From positions 1,713,501-1,777,500 of the forward strand of contig NZ_FSRB01000001.1 in NCBI RefSeq assembly GCF_900129635.1: DNA of 64,000 nucleotides, read 5' to 3'. The translations under genes and the position numbers were made by a program. This document shows, piece by piece, positions 8,420 to 16,934 of the stretch (position 1 is the stretch's first letter; the number at the start of each line of letters is the position of its first letter). Below the pieces are notes generated by a model. The model worked only from the letters and a program-made list of their open reading frames with translations. It had not been told where the DNA came from and searched no databases. This DNA comes from Singulisphaera sp. GP187 (GTDB taxonomy: Bacteria; Planctomycetota; Planctomycetia; Isosphaerales; Isosphaeraceae).

Positions 8420-10014
8420 GCGAAGTACGCCTGGTTGTGCGCGAGGCGAGTCACGATTGGTCCGGGACGATCCACGCAAGTTGTGCGGATCGGGCGATCG
8501 CGGCGCTCAGTGCGGACCCCGTCACGCTGATGGAACTGGATGCCGCCGTCGCGCGATTTGCGAAGCCTGACGCACAGCGCCGATTCTTCGCGAATCTCTC
8601 GCTCGGCATGTGCTCTGAGTCGCATGACGCGGGCCTGGTGGTCATCGATCTCATCGCACGGTTGGTCGTTGTGGATTCGACCTACTCCTCCGCCGGACCC
8701 GAAGGAGTCGTCGAGTATCACGACGAGAAATGTTGCACGGAGACCGGTCTGCGGTATCACCTGGCCGACGATTGGCTCATTTCGAGCGATCGCGGCCAAT
8801 GGCGATGCGTGGCGGACGAGAGGCGGCGAGAACGGATCGCGAAATCGATTCTGGATGCCCGCGCGGTGTTTTATGGTCGACCGATGCTCGAGTTTATCGC
8901 GAGGGAAGCCCTGGCCGCCTTCGCCCGACACGAGGAGATTGCCAACGCGGCTCCACAAATTCATGCGGCCTGGCTGCTGACGCCGCGCGACGACCTCGGC
9001 GGTGCCTGTCCGCGCGCGATCGCACTCGAACGACACGGTCACCTCATGCGGGATTTACAAGACCGCTGCGCACAATGGTCGCGGCTCGGCGAGTGCCCGC
9101 GCGGACTGGACGCGTCGTCTCACGCTTATCAATACGCCGGATTCGGCACGCATGAGCTGGTCATGTACTACCATCTCGTTCGCGAATTGCTTTGGTCTTG
9201 CTGGGAACGGCTCCCTGAAATGGCGCAAGCGGAATCGCTCACAATCGGCGACTTTCTCACGATCGAGATTCCGCGTCTTGAAGAAGTCCGCGAAGCGTGG
9301 CTCGACACTCCCGATCCGGATTACCACGGGCGAACGCCGCGTTCGATCATCGACCGCGAACGCGCCCGGCTTCCCGAAAGCATGTCCGGCCACGACGCGA
9401 TGGTGGACCCCGACTGTCCCTGCTGCCAAATGCTGGCTGAAATGCCCGGGCCGGCGTTTTGGCAACTCGACGGCAGCAGCATGGATGACGACTTCGCGTT
9501 CGACATCTATCACCGAACGCGCGAGACGTGGGACGAAGAACGACGCCAGTGGGAGGAGCACATCCGCCGTTTCAACGCCAAATGGGCCGAACGTGAGCGT
9601 TTGGGCGTGACGGATTCCGTGCCTCGCGAAGAGGGTTCCACGGAGAATTGGTCGCGCAGCGTCTCGGTGGGGGACATCGCCGAAGTGCCACTCGGGATTC
9701 GCATGTTTGACATCGGCTGTTGCCTTGCCGAGTTGATCGTCGGCCTGCGCGACGAAGCAGGTCGCGGATCCACTTCACCAGAAACGCAGTGGCACATTGA
9801 CCGGCTCAATCGCGACTTCGGCAACTTCCGCGAACTGCTGCAAAACTCCGATCCATCCCTTGCCGAATCGCTCATCAGCCCGGTTCTCGACCGCTTCATC
9901 GAAACACTCGACAGTGTCGCGACGGCGCGGCCCGACCTGGCTCGGCAATGCGAGTCCCTCACGAACGATCTCCACAAGCTCCTGGATCCACCGCTCCCGA
10001 AAGGAGCCAGGTAG
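8416..10014 (+). CDS. Large hypothetical protein
   Basis: A 532-residue soluble protein with no signal peptide or membrane segment. I do not recognise a catalytic domain. Visible features are a central segment TPRDDLGGACPRAIALERHG that looks like a conserved motif, a cysteine cluster DPDCPCCQML near residue 334, an acidic patch just after it, and a helical C-terminus with two RLNRDF/DRFIETL-like amphipathic stretches. The start follows GGGAAG and overlaps the small upstream gene by 4 bp, so the two are probably co-translated. It ends at a strong bidirectional hairpin. Its neighbours (a TA system and an ECF pair) give no functional clue. Confidence 0.75.
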   Translation: MSEVRLVVREASHDWSGTIHASCADRAIAALSADPVTLMELDAAVARFAKPDAQRRFFANLSLGMCSESHDAGLVVIDLIARLVVVDSTYSSAGPEGVVEYHDEKCCTETGLRYHLADDWLISSDRGQWRCVADERRRERIAKSILDARAVFYGRPMLEFIAREALAAFARHEEIANAAPQIHAAWLLTPRDDLGGACPRAIALERHGHLMRDLQDRCAQWSRLGECPRGLDASSHAYQYAGFGTHELVMYYHLVRELLWSCWERLPEMAQAESLTIGDFLTIEIPRLEEVREAWLDTPDPDYHGRTPRSIIDRERARLPESMSGHDAMVDPDCPCCQMLAEMPGPAFWQLDGSSMDDDFAFDIYHRTRETWDEERRQWEEHIRRFNAKWAERERLGVTDSVPREEGSTENWSRSVSVGDIAEVPLGIRMFDIGCCLAELIVGLRDEAGRGSTSPETQWHIDRLNRDFGNFRELLQNSDPSLAESLISPVLDRFIETLDSVATARPDLARQCESLTNDLHKLLDPPLPKGAR

Positions 10015-10065
10015 TCTGGCAACCAATGAGTGTATGTTTTATTGAAATTATGGTTTTGGAAGAGT

Positions 10066-10091
10066 CGGCCCCGGCGGCTTCACCGGGGCCG
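10066..10091. terminator. Bidirectional hairpin between convergent genes
   Basis: A perfect 9-bp stem, CGGCCCCGG / CCGGGGCCG, with an 8-nt loop lies between the 532-residue gene (plus) and the anti-sigma-like gene (minus). No long T run follows on either side, but placement between convergent stops supports termination. Confidence 0.6.
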
Positions 10092-10119
10092 TCGATATTT
10101 CACTCGCCGCGCCCTGAGA

Positions 10120-11370
10120 TCACTTCGCTTCCAGTTCCTTGAGACGTTCGGCCGACACATTCTCGGCCTTCAGATTCCCGTAGATCACGCGATATTCGTC
10201 GTCGTCGAGCTTCCAGCGGAGAAGCACCTTATCGGCATCCTGGCTGGTAACGGACTTGCCGTGATAGACGCACTCGGGATGCTCGCGTTGGAGGCTGTTG
10301 ATCCAGGACATACCATAACTCCCATGGGCGAACTCGCCTGCTTTCGGGTCGCTCCATTTTGTTTCCTTGCTGGGTACGACCCAGCCGATAGCCTCCGGAC
10401 CCATGCCCATCAACTTGCGGAGTGCTTCGCCTTGCTGGTCACCGTAGACATACTTCACGGCCGGGTACTTGCCGTGATTGTATTTCGCGAAGGTCGAGAG
10501 GCCGAAGACCACATATTCGGTGATCTGCTCGGCTTTCAAGTCCAGGGTCGGGAGTTTCGCGAAACCGGCGGGGACTGTTGTGTCGAACAACTTCGGATCC
10601 TGCTTGCCCCAGTGAAAATTCTCAAGTCGGTAGATCTCGCCCCCCTTAGGGCCGAGGTCGATCAGATCGACCCGAACGGGCAGGCTTGTCTCGGTGTCGA
10701 GCCACATGTGCATTCGCGCATCTCCGTTGGAGACGTCCTCAACCACATGCGCCCATGGCACGATGAACTCTTCGGCCTTGCGTCCTCGGATCTCTCTGAT
10801 CCCGACTGCCGGTCCCGCCTTCCCTTTGTATTCGCTGAGGTGGCTGAAGAGCCCGAAGGAAAACTCCTGCGCGTAGGTCCTGGGCAGGATGGAGTATTGC
10901 TTGGCCTTGGGCAGGATGCTCAAGCCCGTCCCTCCAGGTCGGCGGATCTCGACGTCCTGGACGTCGCCCCCCTGGATCCCGTCGAACCGCAACTCCCCAG
11001 TCGACGCCCAGAACAGGCGACCGGCGAGGGTCGCGTCCTCCCCGCCGCCGTTGGCCGGGCGCACCTCAATGAAGTCGCAACTGTACCCCTTCGCCTCGAT
11101 CATCGCCCGGACCGTCCGGGCGAACACACCCTTCGGCTGAGCCAGTTGCCAAACGCTGAACAATGCAACAATCAACGTCGCCACCATCGCCATTCGGGTT
11201 CTATTTCGCCGCATGACCTCGAACCTCGCTTTCCAGGGTGAACGGGAGCGTGGCGGCCCATCGGCCGCCAATGCCGCAAGGAGTCGCGCTTTGGCGACTC
11301 CGTCGGCACGGTCGAAGATCTGGTGGGCCGATTCGAGACGCTCGATGTGTTCCGGCGACAGGTCGTTCAT
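10120..11370 (-). CDS. Membrane-anchored anti-sigma-factor-like protein
   Basis: The 416-residue protein has a cytoplasmic N-terminus of about 55 residues, one transmembrane helix (MAMVATLIVALFSVWQLAQ), and a long outer domain. That topology is usual for anti-sigma factors paired with ECF sigma factors in planctomycetes. The outer part has repeated beta-like stretches (LAGRLFWASTGELRFDGI; MHMWLDTETSLPVRVDLIDL) resembling LolA/DUF2092-type lipid-carrier folds, an inference from pattern only. The start at 11370 was chosen because it overlaps the sigma-factor stop as ATGA. The pairing with an upstream sigma gene is the main evidence for the role; the ligand is unknown. Confidence 0.7.
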   Translation of the reverse strand: MNDLSPEHIERLESAHQIFDRADGVAKARLLAALAADGPPRSRSPWKARFEVMRRNRTRMAMVATLIVALFSVWQLAQPKGVFARTVRAMIEAKGYSCDFIEVRPANGGGEDATLAGRLFWASTGELRFDGIQGGDVQDVEIRRPGGTGLSILPKAKQYSILPRTYAQEFSFGLFSHLSEYKGKAGPAVGIREIRGRKAEEFIVPWAHVVEDVSNGDARMHMWLDTETSLPVRVDLIDLGPKGGEIYRLENFHWGKQDPKLFDTTVPAGFAKLPTLDLKAEQITEYVVFGLSTFAKYNHGKYPAVKYVYGDQQGEALRKLMGMGPEAIGWVVPSKETKWSDPKAGEFAHGSYGMSWINSLQREHPECVYHGKSVTSQDADKVLLRWKLDDDEYRVIYGNLKAENVSAERLKELEAK

Positions 11371-11894
11371 GGGCCCACCCCGCATTCCCTCAGCCAACGG
11401 GCGAGTCTGGCCTTCGCACTCTGCAAGACCGCATAGGTCCCCGACCTCGAGCGGTCGAGTAGTCTGGCCGTCTCGTCGATGTTCCGCTCATTGAGGAAGA
11501 AGAACCGGATCGCCAGGCGCTCCTCCTCCGGCAGCCTGGCGACTGCCCGGAGGAGCTCCTCCGCGTCCCCCTCAAAGCTTCCGGCCGTGACAGATGCCCC
11601 CAGCACGTCATCGGGGAGGGGCTCGAATCGCCTGGCCCGCCGCCGTTCCCGCACGATCAGACGCGTGATTCCGACCAGCCAGGCTGCGAACCGCTCTGGG
11701 TCTCGTAATTTACCCAGGTTGCGATAGGCCCGGAGGTAGGCGTCATGTGTCACGTCCTCATCGAGATCCGATCCCGCATCGGCCGCGACTGCCCGTACCA
11801 GGCGGACAGTCCGGTCATACAGCATGCCGAATGCCTGGACGTCGCCGGCTTTCGCTTGTCGCACCAAGTCTTCGCTGGTCGGTTGTTCGGTCAT
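11367..11894 (-). CDS. ECF RNA polymerase sigma factor
   Basis: A 175-residue sigma-70-like factor with only regions 2 and 4. Region 2 spans MLYDRTVRLVRAVAADAGSD through VTHDAYLRAYRNLGKLRDP and RFAAWLVGITRLIVRERRR. Region 4 is AVARLPEEERLAIRFFFLNE with the HTH NIDETARLLDRSRSGTYAVL. The start ATG at 11894 (MTEQPTSEDLVRQAKAGD) fits the usual ECF N-terminus; the frame is open further upstream but that part is not sigma-like. Its stop overlaps the membrane partner's start, so regulator and anti-regulator are made together. Confidence 0.88.
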   Translation of the reverse strand: MTEQPTSEDLVRQAKAGDVQAFGMLYDRTVRLVRAVAADAGSDLDEDVTHDAYLRAYRNLGKLRDPERFAAWLVGITRLIVRERRRARRFEPLPDDVLGASVTAGSFEGDAEELLRAVARLPEEERLAIRFFFLNERNIDETARLLDRSRSGTYAVLQSAKARLARWLRECGVGP

Positions 11895-12144
11895 GACATA
11901 CACAGGTGACAGACATCGCCGATTCGTCCAAGGAAATCTCTGGCCGAGCCGCGTCAGAAAAGCGATTTGCTCGGTCACGCGACCAAGATTGAATGAGTCA
12001 AGCCGTTGTCGTATCGAGTTCGCGGCATTCGACTCCCGATCCTTGAGGAGTACCGAGCCATGACCGATCGGCCGACCGGCGTGGATTGGGAGGCGACTAC
12101 GGCTCACCGCGTTGCCTGAGATGACTTACCGCCCCGCTGGAACG

Positions 12145-12173
12145 TTGACAAGATACTGTCGATTCGGAATAAT
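12145..12173 (+). promoter_or_regulatory. Promoter giving a near-leaderless marR transcript
   Basis: TTGACA (12145-12150) and AATAAT (12168-12173) are spaced by 17 bp. Transcription would begin about 7 bp downstream, at or next to the ATG at 12181. No ribosome-binding site precedes that ATG, which is consistent with a leaderless mRNA. Confidence 0.65.
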
Positions 12174-12180
12174 CCTGTCG

Positions 12181-12654
12181 ATGACGAAACGAACTCAAGA
12201 CGGTGAGGCTTTCTCTGACCTGGTGCTCGAGGTGTTTCGTCTCAACGGGCTGCTGCTCGCCGCCGGGGACCAACTCGCGGAACCGGCGGCGCTCACCGCG
12301 GCTCGATGGCAGGTCCTCGGCGTCGCGGATCACGGCCCGGCCCCGGTCGCCAATGTGGCCCGGATCATGGGGCTGACCCGTCAAGCCGTGCAGTCCACCT
12401 CTGACGCTCTCGAGCGGGACGGTTTCGTCGAATACAGCAACAATCCCCACCACCGCCGCGCCAAGCTAATCGTGCTCACCGACAAGGGACGCGCGGCCTT
12501 GCGCCAGGTCGAGGCGCGCCAGGTGGAGTGGGCGGACCGGCTCGGGGCAGTGATCGGCCTGCAGACCCTAAAGGCGGCGGCAGAGGGGCTCAAGCGGGCG
12601 CGGCAGAGCCTTGAGGCGGACGCGACCCCGGATACGCGGAAAACCCGTAAATAA
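12181..12654 (+). CDS. MarR-family transcriptional regulator
   Basis: A 157-residue winged-helix regulator. The recognition region ALTAARWQVLGVADHGPAPV is followed by IMGLTRQAVQSTSDALERDG and the wing with HHRRAKLIVLTDKGRAAL, the order typical of MarR. It probably acts as a dimeric repressor released by a small ligand. The gene directly downstream, 11 bp away, encodes a VOC-fold protein and is its likely target together with marR itself. The ATG at 12181 is preferred to an upstream in-frame one because a good promoter places the transcript start there. Confidence 0.88.
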   Translation: MTKRTQDGEAFSDLVLEVFRLNGLLLAAGDQLAEPAALTAARWQVLGVADHGPAPVANVARIMGLTRQAVQSTSDALERDGFVEYSNNPHHRRAKLIVLTDKGRAALRQVEARQVEWADRLGAVIGLQTLKAAAEGLKRARQSLEADATPDTRKTRK

Positions 12655-12665
12655 GGGAGATACCG

Positions 12666-13379
12666 ATGGCCGAGGTGACGGCAATCCCTGTGTTCCCATG
12701 CGCCTTGCCTGACGAGACGCTCGAGTTCTACCAGGCGCTCGGATTCGAGGTCACCCACCGACAGGTCAAGCCGTATATCTACCTGGCGATGCGCCTGGGC
12801 GGGTTCAACTTGCACTTCCATGGCGGCGGGAAGCCGGACCCGAAGGGGAACGCCGGCATCTGCCTGGTGATGGTCGAGGAAGTGGAGCCGTACCATCAGT
12901 CCTTCTTCAAGGGCTTGAAGGGCAAATACGGTCGGGTGCCAACTTCCGGGCTCCCGCGGATCACGCGACTGAAGCCGGGGCAGTGCCGCTTCACCGTGGT
13001 CGACCCCGGCGGCAACTCGATGATCTACATCGCGCGTGAAGAGCCGAAGTACGAGTACCCAGACAAGGAGAAGTGGTCGAAGCTGTCGCCGATGGAGCGG
13101 GCGCTCGAGACGGCGACCAACTTCCGCGACATGCGGGGCATGGATGCCGCTGCGGCCAAGGTGCTCGACTTGGCGCTGGCCAAGAACCCGGAGGCCGCCC
13201 CGGTCGAGCGGGCCCGCGTGCTCGCCGCCCGCGCCGAGTTGGCGGTGGCGATGGGAGATGAGGCATGTGCCCGGTCCACGCGGGCTGAGTTGGGACGGCT
13301 TGCTCTCTCCGACGAAGATCGCGTGCGTTACCAATGCGAGCTCCAGGCGGCCGACGAGCTCGAGCGGACCATAGGGTAG
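12666..13379 (+). CDS. VOC-superfamily (glyoxalase/bleomycin-resistance fold) protein
   Basis: The first 125 residues carry a vicinal-oxygen-chelate fold: FPCALPDETLEFYQALGFEV, FNLHFHGGG, then FTVVDPGGNSMIYIAREEP. Such proteins bind metals or small toxic compounds (for example bleomycin-type drugs or methylglyoxal adducts). The remaining 110 residues form a helical tail (MERALETATNFRDMRGMDAA onward) with two TPR-like repeats, not part of the usual domain. GGGAGA lies 8 nt before the ATG. It is co-transcribed with marR. The substrate is not predictable. Confidence 0.82.
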   Translation: MAEVTAIPVFPCALPDETLEFYQALGFEVTHRQVKPYIYLAMRLGGFNLHFHGGGKPDPKGNAGICLVMVEEVEPYHQSFFKGLKGKYGRVPTSGLPRITRLKPGQCRFTVVDPGGNSMIYIAREEPKYEYPDKEKWSKLSPMERALETATNFRDMRGMDAAAAKVLDLALAKNPEAAPVERARVLAARAELAVAMGDEACARSTRAELGRLALSDEDRVRYQCELQAADELERTIG

Positions 13380-13543
13380 CGAAAGCGCGTGCTTGCTGAC
13401 GGTTGCCGTTCACCTTGGAATGGAAATGGGGGCATGCCTTTACTTGGACCGAGGCCCCGCCCCTCCCCAGTTTCCTCACCGTCGCGAGCATCTTGGACGC
13501 CTGGAGGGGGCAATGGAGTGCGGCATCGACCCGGCTTCAGCCA

Positions 13544-13765
13544 TCACGCGAAGTCGTCGAGCGGCTCGTCGAAGTCGGGGGCCATGGAGAGGACAGTCCC
13601 CTTGAGGGTGCCCAGTTGGCGTGGTTTCCGTTCGGTCGGGGTGGCCAAAGTAAGACGGACTACGGGCCGATCGTCATCGGTGATGATGAGCTCGTCGCCG
13701 GGGGCCAGCCGTTGGATCAACTCCGACAGCCGAGTTTGGGCCTCATGGATCGTGATCGAGCTCAT
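13544..13765 (-). CDS. Phd/YefM-type antitoxin without a visible toxin
   Basis: A 73-residue protein starting MSSITIHEAQTRLSELIQRL, then GDELIITDDDRPVVRL, which is the Phd/YefM DNA-binding fold. The C-terminus (SMAPDFDEPLDDFA) is the toxin-binding tail seen in partners of PIN-domain (VapC) toxins. Normally a toxin gene overlaps or follows immediately. The 164 bp downstream on the minus strand hold no PIN-like frame, so this looks like an orphan antitoxin. The start at 13765 was chosen on the conserved N-terminus. Confidence 0.78.
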   Translation of the reverse strand: MSSITIHEAQTRLSELIQRLAPGDELIITDDDRPVVRLTLATPTERKPRQLGTLKGTVLSMAPDFDEPLDDFA

Positions 13766-13841
13766 GGGTCTGTCCTGTATCGTTCGGGTTGCCGAGTCTT
13801 CCTGACTCAATTCTTGACGGGGCCAACGAAGCAACAAGCCC

Positions 13842-14050
13842 CTACCACCAAAGCTGCTTGGCGACGGACGACCACTCGTACTTTCCGTCTATGAGGTCGT
13901 CCCAGCAGGATGTGGCCTTCTTCCTGGGAGCGGGACGATGGTCAGGGCCACGTCGTTGTGAAGGTCGGGATCGCGGTTGAGGTTCGCCGCCATGCGGAAC
14001 TTGTCCTCGCAGCCGCTGTGTTCGGAGAGGAATGCCTCCGTGGTGGACAT
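13842..14050 (-). pseudogene. Frameshifted short gene remnant
   Basis: Starting at ATG 14050, one frame gives a coding-like peptide (MSTTEAFLSEHSGCEDKF then MAANLNRDPDLHNDVAL) up to about 13926, where it becomes nonsense. A shift into a neighbouring frame continues plausibly with ATSCWDDLIDGKYEWSSVAK to the stop at 13842. The two halves together would make about 70 residues. I do not know the family. The frameshift could be real decay or a sequence error. Confidence 0.3.
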
Positions 14051-14146
14051 CCTCGTCGAACTTGTTGGCCCCCGTGGCGGCGGGGCGTGGGGCAGTCTTT
14101 CGGGTTAAAATGGGGACATTTGTCATGGCCTCAAAATGATCACCCA

Positions 14147-15214
14147 TCAACGCTTAAGCGATTCCCGCCACTCCTCGTCAAGCTCTTGAACCGTCTTGCC
14201 GGTCAGTTCCTTGAAGACCTCGTCTTTGTACGTCCCCTCGCGCATCAGCACATTGAGTTTGGAAATGAGCGATTGGTCATATTTGTCGTTCACGTAAGCA
14301 AGAAATGCGGCGGTTGTGCGATAGCTGCCGTCGTAACGCGCCCGCTTTGCGTTGATCGGGCCGATCTTGCCGGGCTCGAAGAGGAAGAAGCGGATGTAGT
14401 CAGCCAGGCCCTCGACCAGCCAGCCGGGGTTTTTGCGGCTCTGGTAGTGCTGGATGATATGGACGGTCTCGTGGATCATGGCGCCGACGTCATCGGGATG
14501 GGCCTTGAAGAATTTCGATGAGCCGAGGATGTTGCCTCCGCCAGCCTGGGCGACGCCGTTGTACGACGAGCTGATCCGCATCTTGATGTAACTCGCCGGC
14601 TTGTATCCGTCGCTCTTGAGTGCCTCGTTCAGCCGGGGATACCAGAGCTCGCAGAGCCGGGCGACCTTGTCGGCCCATTCCTGCAACTCGGGCGAGTCCG
14701 AGCAGTCCACCGCGATTTCGACCGGATACTCGAAGCGGGCAACCGGCGGGTCGGACGCAATCGTGAACTCGCGGACCGTCAGGGGATGTTCCTGATCCGC
14801 CGTGGGCTGGATTCGAACGGCTCGAATTGACTTGGCTTGCAGATCCTCGCGTGCCTCACCATCGGCGAACTTTGCCAGCTCGGTGAACGTCGTGCCGTCG
14901 GTCGAGACTTCAAGCACCCCTGTTTTCAGCTTGCCAGTGCCTTCCGGACCGGGCTTGCCCGTGACCACCGCAATCGACTTGACGGAGACCGGCTGATCGA
15001 AAACCAAGGTGAAATGGTCGGAGACGCCGAGGTTTTCCTTCGAGGCAAAGAAGGTCTCGGCGTCGCCATCGAAGGCGAACTGTCGGATCTGCCGCGAACC
15101 GGTCTCCAGGTTCGTGTCGACGATGGCCGCCACCGGCTCGCCCCGCGCGACAACCGGCACGATCAACATAGTGGGAACTAACACAAGAGCGAGGCGGATT
15201 GCACGTCGCATCAA
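14147..15214 (-). CDS. Secreted BSP-family metallopeptidase-like protein
   Basis: The 355-residue protein starts with a Sec signal peptide (AIRLALVLVPTMLIVPVVARG). Residues about 30-150 form a discoidin/F5-8C-like beta domain (FTLVFDQPVSVKSIAVVTGK; VLEVSTDGTTFTELAKF). Residues about 165-350 match plant 'basic secretory protein' peptidases: HETVHIIQHY is the zinc-binding HExxH-like helix, here with V at the fourth position of HETVH, followed by NPGWLVEGLADYIRF where the glutamate is the further ligand region. It may degrade extracellular protein or polysaccharide-bound protein. It sits beside a sulfatase gene on the same strand. Confidence 0.8.
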   Translation of the reverse strand: MMRRAIRLALVLVPTMLIVPVVARGEPVAAIVDTNLETGSRQIRQFAFDGDAETFFASKENLGVSDHFTLVFDQPVSVKSIAVVTGKPGPEGTGKLKTGVLEVSTDGTTFTELAKFADGEAREDLQAKSIRAVRIQPTADQEHPLTVREFTIASDPPVARFEYPVEIAVDCSDSPELQEWADKVARLCELWYPRLNEALKSDGYKPASYIKMRISSSYNGVAQAGGGNILGSSKFFKAHPDDVGAMIHETVHIIQHYQSRKNPGWLVEGLADYIRFFLFEPGKIGPINAKRARYDGSYRTTAAFLAYVNDKYDQSLISKLNVLMREGTYKDEVFKELTGKTVQELDEEWRESLKR

Positions 15215-15264
15215 TGGTTTCCTATGAGGTTGTGGGGCACGACGAACCGGCTTTCATCGACCGA

Positions 15265-16701
15265 TCAGAGTTGGCCCGCGGGTCGGACGTTTTTGCCCTG
15301 ACGGTTGGAGGCGGAATCACCGAGATCTTCGCGCGCGGCATCGGCCAGGCGGGAGAGTCGCTCGACCTCTTCGGGATGCTCGGCGGCGAGGTTGGACTTC
15401 TCGCCAGGGTCGGACTCCAAGTCGTAGAGACTGAGTCCGATCGCGCGCTCTTGATAGGGGGCCGGCTTACCGTCGGCGCCCGGTGGGCCGGCAAGACTGC
15501 GGTACTTGTGCGGAAAGTGCAGCTTCCAGCGGCCCGAACGGATCGCCTGGAGCTCGCGGCCCCAATAGAACGAGAAGGATTCGTGGGGACTCTTGGCGTT
15601 GGGCTGGGCGAGGAGCAGGGGAGTGATGGTTCGGCCATCAATCGGGCGATCGCCGGACCGGTCTGCGCCGGCGAGCTCGGCAAAGGTCGGGAGTAGGTCG
15701 ATGGTCATGGCGGGTTCGCGGCAGACCGAACCGGCCGGGATCGTACCGGGCCAGCGGGCGGCGAAGGGTTCACGGATGCCCCCTTCGAAGGAGGTGCCCT
15801 TACCTTCGCGGAACGGTCCGGCGGAGCCGGCATGGTTGCCGTACGAGAGCCAGGGGCCGTTGTCGGAGGTGAAAATGACCAAGGTCTTCCGGTCGAGTCC
15901 TTGCGCCTCGAGTTCGGCCAGGATTCGGCCCACGGACCCGTCGATCTCTTCGATCACGTCGCCGAACAGGCCGCGACTCGTCCGACCGGCCCCCTGGGCG
16001 GAGACGTGGAGCGGGACGTGGGGCATGCTATGGGCGAGGTAGAGGAAGAACGGACGGTCCTTGTTCTCCTTGATGAAACCGACGGCCCGGTCCGCGTACC
16101 AGGTCGTCAGGTTCCGCTGATCGGGATTGGTCGCGATGATCTTCTCGCCTTCGATCAAAGGGAGATCAGGAAAGGACTTGTTGGTAGGATGCTCCGGCCA
16201 CATGTCGTTGGAGTAGGGGAGGCCGAAGTATTGGTCGAAGCCGTGTCGGGTCGGGAGGAACTTGTCGTGATGGCCGAGGTGCCACTTGCCGTAGATTGCG
16301 GTGGCATAGCCGCGTCGCTTGAGGACCTCGGCGATCGTCGACTCGCCTTCGGCGATCCCGTTCTTCGAGGCGGGGCCAAGCGCTCCGAGGATTCCGACGC
16401 GGTTGGGATAGCAGCCGGTCAAAAGCGCGGTGCGCGACGCGGAACAGACGGCCTGGGGCACGTAGAAGTCGGTGAACCGGATGCCTTCCGCGGCGAGCCG
16501 GTCAATATTTGGAGTGGCGTATCCCTTGGCGCCGAAGCAGCCGACGTCCGCATAGCCGAGGTCATCCGCGAAGACCACGACAATATTCGGTGGCGGGCTC
16601 GTTGCGGCCGGCTCGGCCGCGGCCGTCGATCCCTGGAACCAAGTCGCCGCGACGGCGATAAAGACCAAGACCAACACACGCTGAGTGCTCGATGCGGGCA
16701 T
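15265..16701 (-). CDS. Secreted type I sulfatase (arylsulfatase-like)
   Basis: Type I sulfatases hydrolyse sulfate esters using formylglycine made from a cysteine. The 478-residue protein has a signal peptide ([21 protein letters not shown]), the metal-binding [12 protein letters not shown] (Asp46-Asp47), and the active-site [12 protein letters not shown] with Cys86 as the residue to be converted. KWHLGH and FTSDNGPW supply further catalytic and Ca-binding residues. Planctomycetes carry many such enzymes for sulfated algal polysaccharides. The start at 16701 has the signal peptide directly following. The gene is downstream of a DUF1501 gene after an AT-rich gap. Confidence 0.93.
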   Translation of the reverse strand: MPASSTQRVLVLVFIAVAATWFQGSTAAAEPAATSPPPNIVVVFADDLGYADVGCFGAKGYATPNIDRLAAEGIRFTDFYVPQAVCSASRTALLTGCYPNRVGILGALGPASKNGIAEGESTIAEVLKRRGYATAIYGKWHLGHHDKFLPTRHGFDQYFGLPYSNDMWPEHPTNKSFPDLPLIEGEKIIATNPDQRNLTTWYADRAVGFIKENKDRPFFLYLAHSMPHVPLHVSAQGAGRTSRGLFGDVIEEIDGSVGRILAELEAQGLDRKTLVIFTSDNGPWLSYGNHAGSAGPFREGKGTSFEGGIREPFAARWPGTIPAGSVCREPAMTIDLLPTFAELAGADRSGDRPIDGRTITPLLLAQPNAKSPHESFSFYWGRELQAIRSGRWKLHFPHKYRSLAGPPGADGKPAPYQERAIGLSLYDLESDPGEKSNLAAEHPEEVERLSRLADAAREDLGDSASNRQGKNVRPAGQL

Positions 16702-16839
16702 GCCCTACAATCTCCTCGAGGATGTGACCGAAGGTCGAGCGCATTATTGCCGACCGAGGGGGCAAGATCGAGCGATAAGTCGCTTTCGGTTGTTGAATGG
16801 AATCGCGATCGAGTGGAGGTCACGCTCCGCTCACTCGCA

Positions 16840-16883
16840 ATCACAATGGATTTTTTTTGTATAATGATATAAATTTTTGTGAT
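16840..16883. repeat. AT-rich inverted repeat in the DUF1501-sulfatase gap
   Basis: ATCACAA (16840-16846) and TTGTGAT (16877-16883) flank a 30-bp AT-only-rich loop with an 8-T run and TATAAT-like words. It stands out against GC-rich neighbours. It could be an operator and promoter for the sulfatase on the minus strand. Confidence 0.45.
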
Positions 16884-16934
16884 GTTGATTTAGGGGGCGA
16901 CTTGCAGCGGTTTTCCGTTGCCAATGACGATGGC

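Noticed and set aside
13380..13543. PIN-domain toxin after the Phd-type antitoxin
   Set aside because: All three minus-strand frames lack PIN motifs and are short.
15832..16872. Long plus-strand open frame over the sulfatase gene
   Set aside because: It is antisense to a sulfatase with full active-site motifs; GC-rich codon bias keeps the complementary frame open.
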